From Clostridium thermosuccinogenes (GTDB lineage Bacteria > Bacillota > Clostridia > Acetivibrionales > DSM-5807): 64,000 nt of DNA. Each line of letters opens with the position of its first letter. The stretch's first letter is position 1. The notes under the pieces are model-generated. The model was not told the origin of the DNA. It worked only from the letters and a program-made list of their open reading frames with translations, and made no database searches. Positions 62,975 to 64,000 of the stretch are shown one piece after another. The DNA is taken from positions 521,665-585,664 of the forward strand of contig NZ_CP021850.1 in NCBI RefSeq assembly GCF_002896855.1, read 5' to 3'. The position numbers and the translations under genes were made by a program.

Positions 62975-63733
62975 ATGCGAAAAACGGCAAAAGCTTTGTT
63001 ATTCATTGTTATGGCACTGGTGCTTATGTCAGTAGTTGCATTTTTACCTACATTCCGGCTGAAGACAAGCAAAATGATTACTAAAGAAACGGATAATTTT
63101 GTTTTTTATTATGAAAAGCAAGATGAAAATGCTGTTCAAGATATGGCAGATATCATGAATGAATATTATAAGAATGTCAATTCTGCTTTGAATTTTAACC
63201 CGACGAAAAAAGCAGAAATATATGTTTATCCTGACCTTAAAGTCCTTCACACAAAAAAATATGGTTATTTGGGCAGGATTTTTGGTCCTGAATGGTATAT
63301 CGGAGACAATGTAAAAGATAAGGTGATTGTCGTCTCGCCGCTAAATCCGGGGCCAAAACATGACTATGACAGCGTAGTTCAGACTGTTGTGCATGAATAT
63401 GTCCATACGGTAGTTTATCAGATAAACAAAAAAGCGCCAAAATTATTAAATGAAGGCTTGGCAGGCTATTTATCAGGCAATGCCAAACCCAATTATCCGT
63501 TGGGAAATGTACCTGATATGAAAGATATAAAAACGAATAATCCTATCAAATTTGGCAATATAGGACTTTATGGATTTTCTTATACATATATAGAATTTCT
63601 CGATAAAAATTACAGCATGAGCAAAGTCGTGGACCTGGTAAAGAATCCTTCGGCATATGAAGAAATATTCGGCGTATCGGAAGAAGACATATATATGCAG
63701 TGGGCACAATACGTCAAAGACAATTATCAATGA
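62975..63733 (+). CDS. Membrane-anchored HExxH metalloprotease (gluzincin-like)
   Basis: A 252-residue protein with one N-terminal hydrophobic segment (about 5-25), either a signal peptide or an anchor, and an extracellular zinc-protease domain. The zinc motif is VVHEYVHTVV (His140, Glu141, His144), followed after 15 residues by the third ligand Glu160 in LLNEGLAGYL, as in peptidase MA-like gluzincins. AAGGAG lies before the ATG at 62975; the frame extends upstream to 62939 without a ribosome site. The substrate is unknown. It stands just ahead of a small membrane-protein gene. Confidence 0.85.
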   Translation: MRKTAKALLFIVMALVLMSVVAFLPTFRLKTSKMITKETDNFVFYYEKQDENAVQDMADIMNEYYKNVNSALNFNPTKKAEIYVYPDLKVLHTKKYGYLGRIFGPEWYIGDNVKDKVIVVSPLNPGPKHDYDSVVQTVVHEYVHTVVYQINKKAPKLLNEGLAGYLSGNAKPNYPLGNVPDMKDIKTNNPIKFGNIGLYGFSYTYIEFLDKNYSMSKVVDLVKNPSAYEEIFGVSEEDIYMQWAQYVKDNYQ

Positions 63734-63794
63734 GAATATTGTACGCATCGGTACAATTCTGTCATAAATAAAAAATGTAATGGAGGGTAAAATT

Positions 63795-64000
63795 ATGTGG
63801 TTAATATTAGGAATCATAGCCATAGCAGCAACTTTTATAAATCTTTATATGTATAAAGCAGGGAAGGATTATAGGCTTGCTATGGCAGCAGGATTGTCAT
63901 TCACAGCATTAACACTTTGTTCGCAATACAGCCTTGTGTCAGTATGGGTAAAAGGAGAGGTTTGGGCAGCTTTATTAGACGTCGTACCTACTATGGAAAT
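63795..64000 (+). CDS. Membrane protein, N-terminal part (runs off the right edge)
   Basis: The ATG at 63795 is preceded by TGGAGGGTAAAATT and the frame stays open to the window end (68 codons). It starts MWLILGIIAIAATFINLYM with a second helix near residues 30-50 (LAMAAGLSFTALTLCSQYS) and an amphipathic stretch. It looks like a small multi-pass membrane protein; the family is not recognised. It starts 61 nt after the metalloprotease and is probably in the same operon. Confidence 0.65.
   Translation, partial: MWLILGIIAIAATFINLYMYKAGKDYRLAMAAGLSFTALTLCSQYSLVSVWVKGEVWAALLDVVPTME

Overview
The window looks like chromosomal DNA of an anaerobic, plant-polysaccharide-degrading Gram-positive of the Clostridia (inference: a Ruminiclostridium/Acetivibrio-like cluster). 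The grounds are AT-rich intergenic DNA, strong GGAGG-type ribosome binding sites, several TTG and GTG starts, many lipobox lipoproteins, and a dense set of glycoside hydrolases and sugar ABC importers without their own ATPases. No rRNA, tRNA or CRISPR array was seen.

Layout. (1) 1-2900, minus strand: an LplB/LplC/LipO-type sugar importer (two permeases, then a lipoprotein running off the left edge). (2) 3350-12908, plus strand, divergent from it: cytoplasmic sulfatase, GH35-like galactosidase, a 1116-residue GH94/149/161-like phosphorylase, and a GH3 glucosidase. A TTGACA/TACAAT promoter and two cre/LacI-like operators lie between the two arms. (3) 12927-13400: an intrinsic terminator that belongs to a local array of GGGGACGCTCC-type repeats. 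(4) 13559-16963: an unrecognised probable alpha/alpha-barrel glycosidase, RadC, and a small Cys-rich protein. (5) 17167-40062: a divergent ArsR-like regulator and a 21.5-kb operon. It encodes a carbohydrate-binding-domain/solute-binding fusion, a permease, an NHL-TPR-Yip1 membrane protein, a DUF5696-like membrane protein, two more permeases, an IS110 insertion, a second solute-binding lipoprotein, a fourth permease, two paralogous GH43-like lipoproteins and a GH2 enzyme, ending in a strong terminator. Copies of TGTAATATTACA surround its TTGACA-18-TATAAT promoter. (6) 40193-49787: an OmpR/VanR-type two-component system facing a complete Opp/Dpp-type importer (binding protein, two permeases, two ATPases, small membrane protein). 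(7) 49850-57760: a mobile and decaying zone with a second IS110, an XRE regulator, an ABC exporter gene broken by a precisely bounded IS4-like element (15-bp inverted repeats, 9-10-bp duplication) plus frameshifts and a deletion, a membrane-protein remnant, and a third IS110. (8) 58089-64000: YcxB-like protein, GNAT acetyltransferase, lipoprotein, UvrD-like helicase, a membrane-anchored HExxH metalloprotease and a truncated membrane protein.

How the parts fit (inference). Region 5 appears to be a cell-surface system that trims hemicellulose-like chains with anchored GH43 enzymes, captures the products with two binding proteins, and imports them through two permease pairs energised by a shared ATPase encoded elsewhere. 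GH2 then acts inside the cell. The NHL-TPR-Yip1 and DUF5696 proteins are embedded in this operon with no established role and are the best candidates for something undescribed. Region 1-2 would import a sulfated galactoside/glucan-type oligosaccharide and dismantle it in the cytoplasm. The three IS110 elements each have long structured non-coding flanks, suitable places to look for bridge RNAs.
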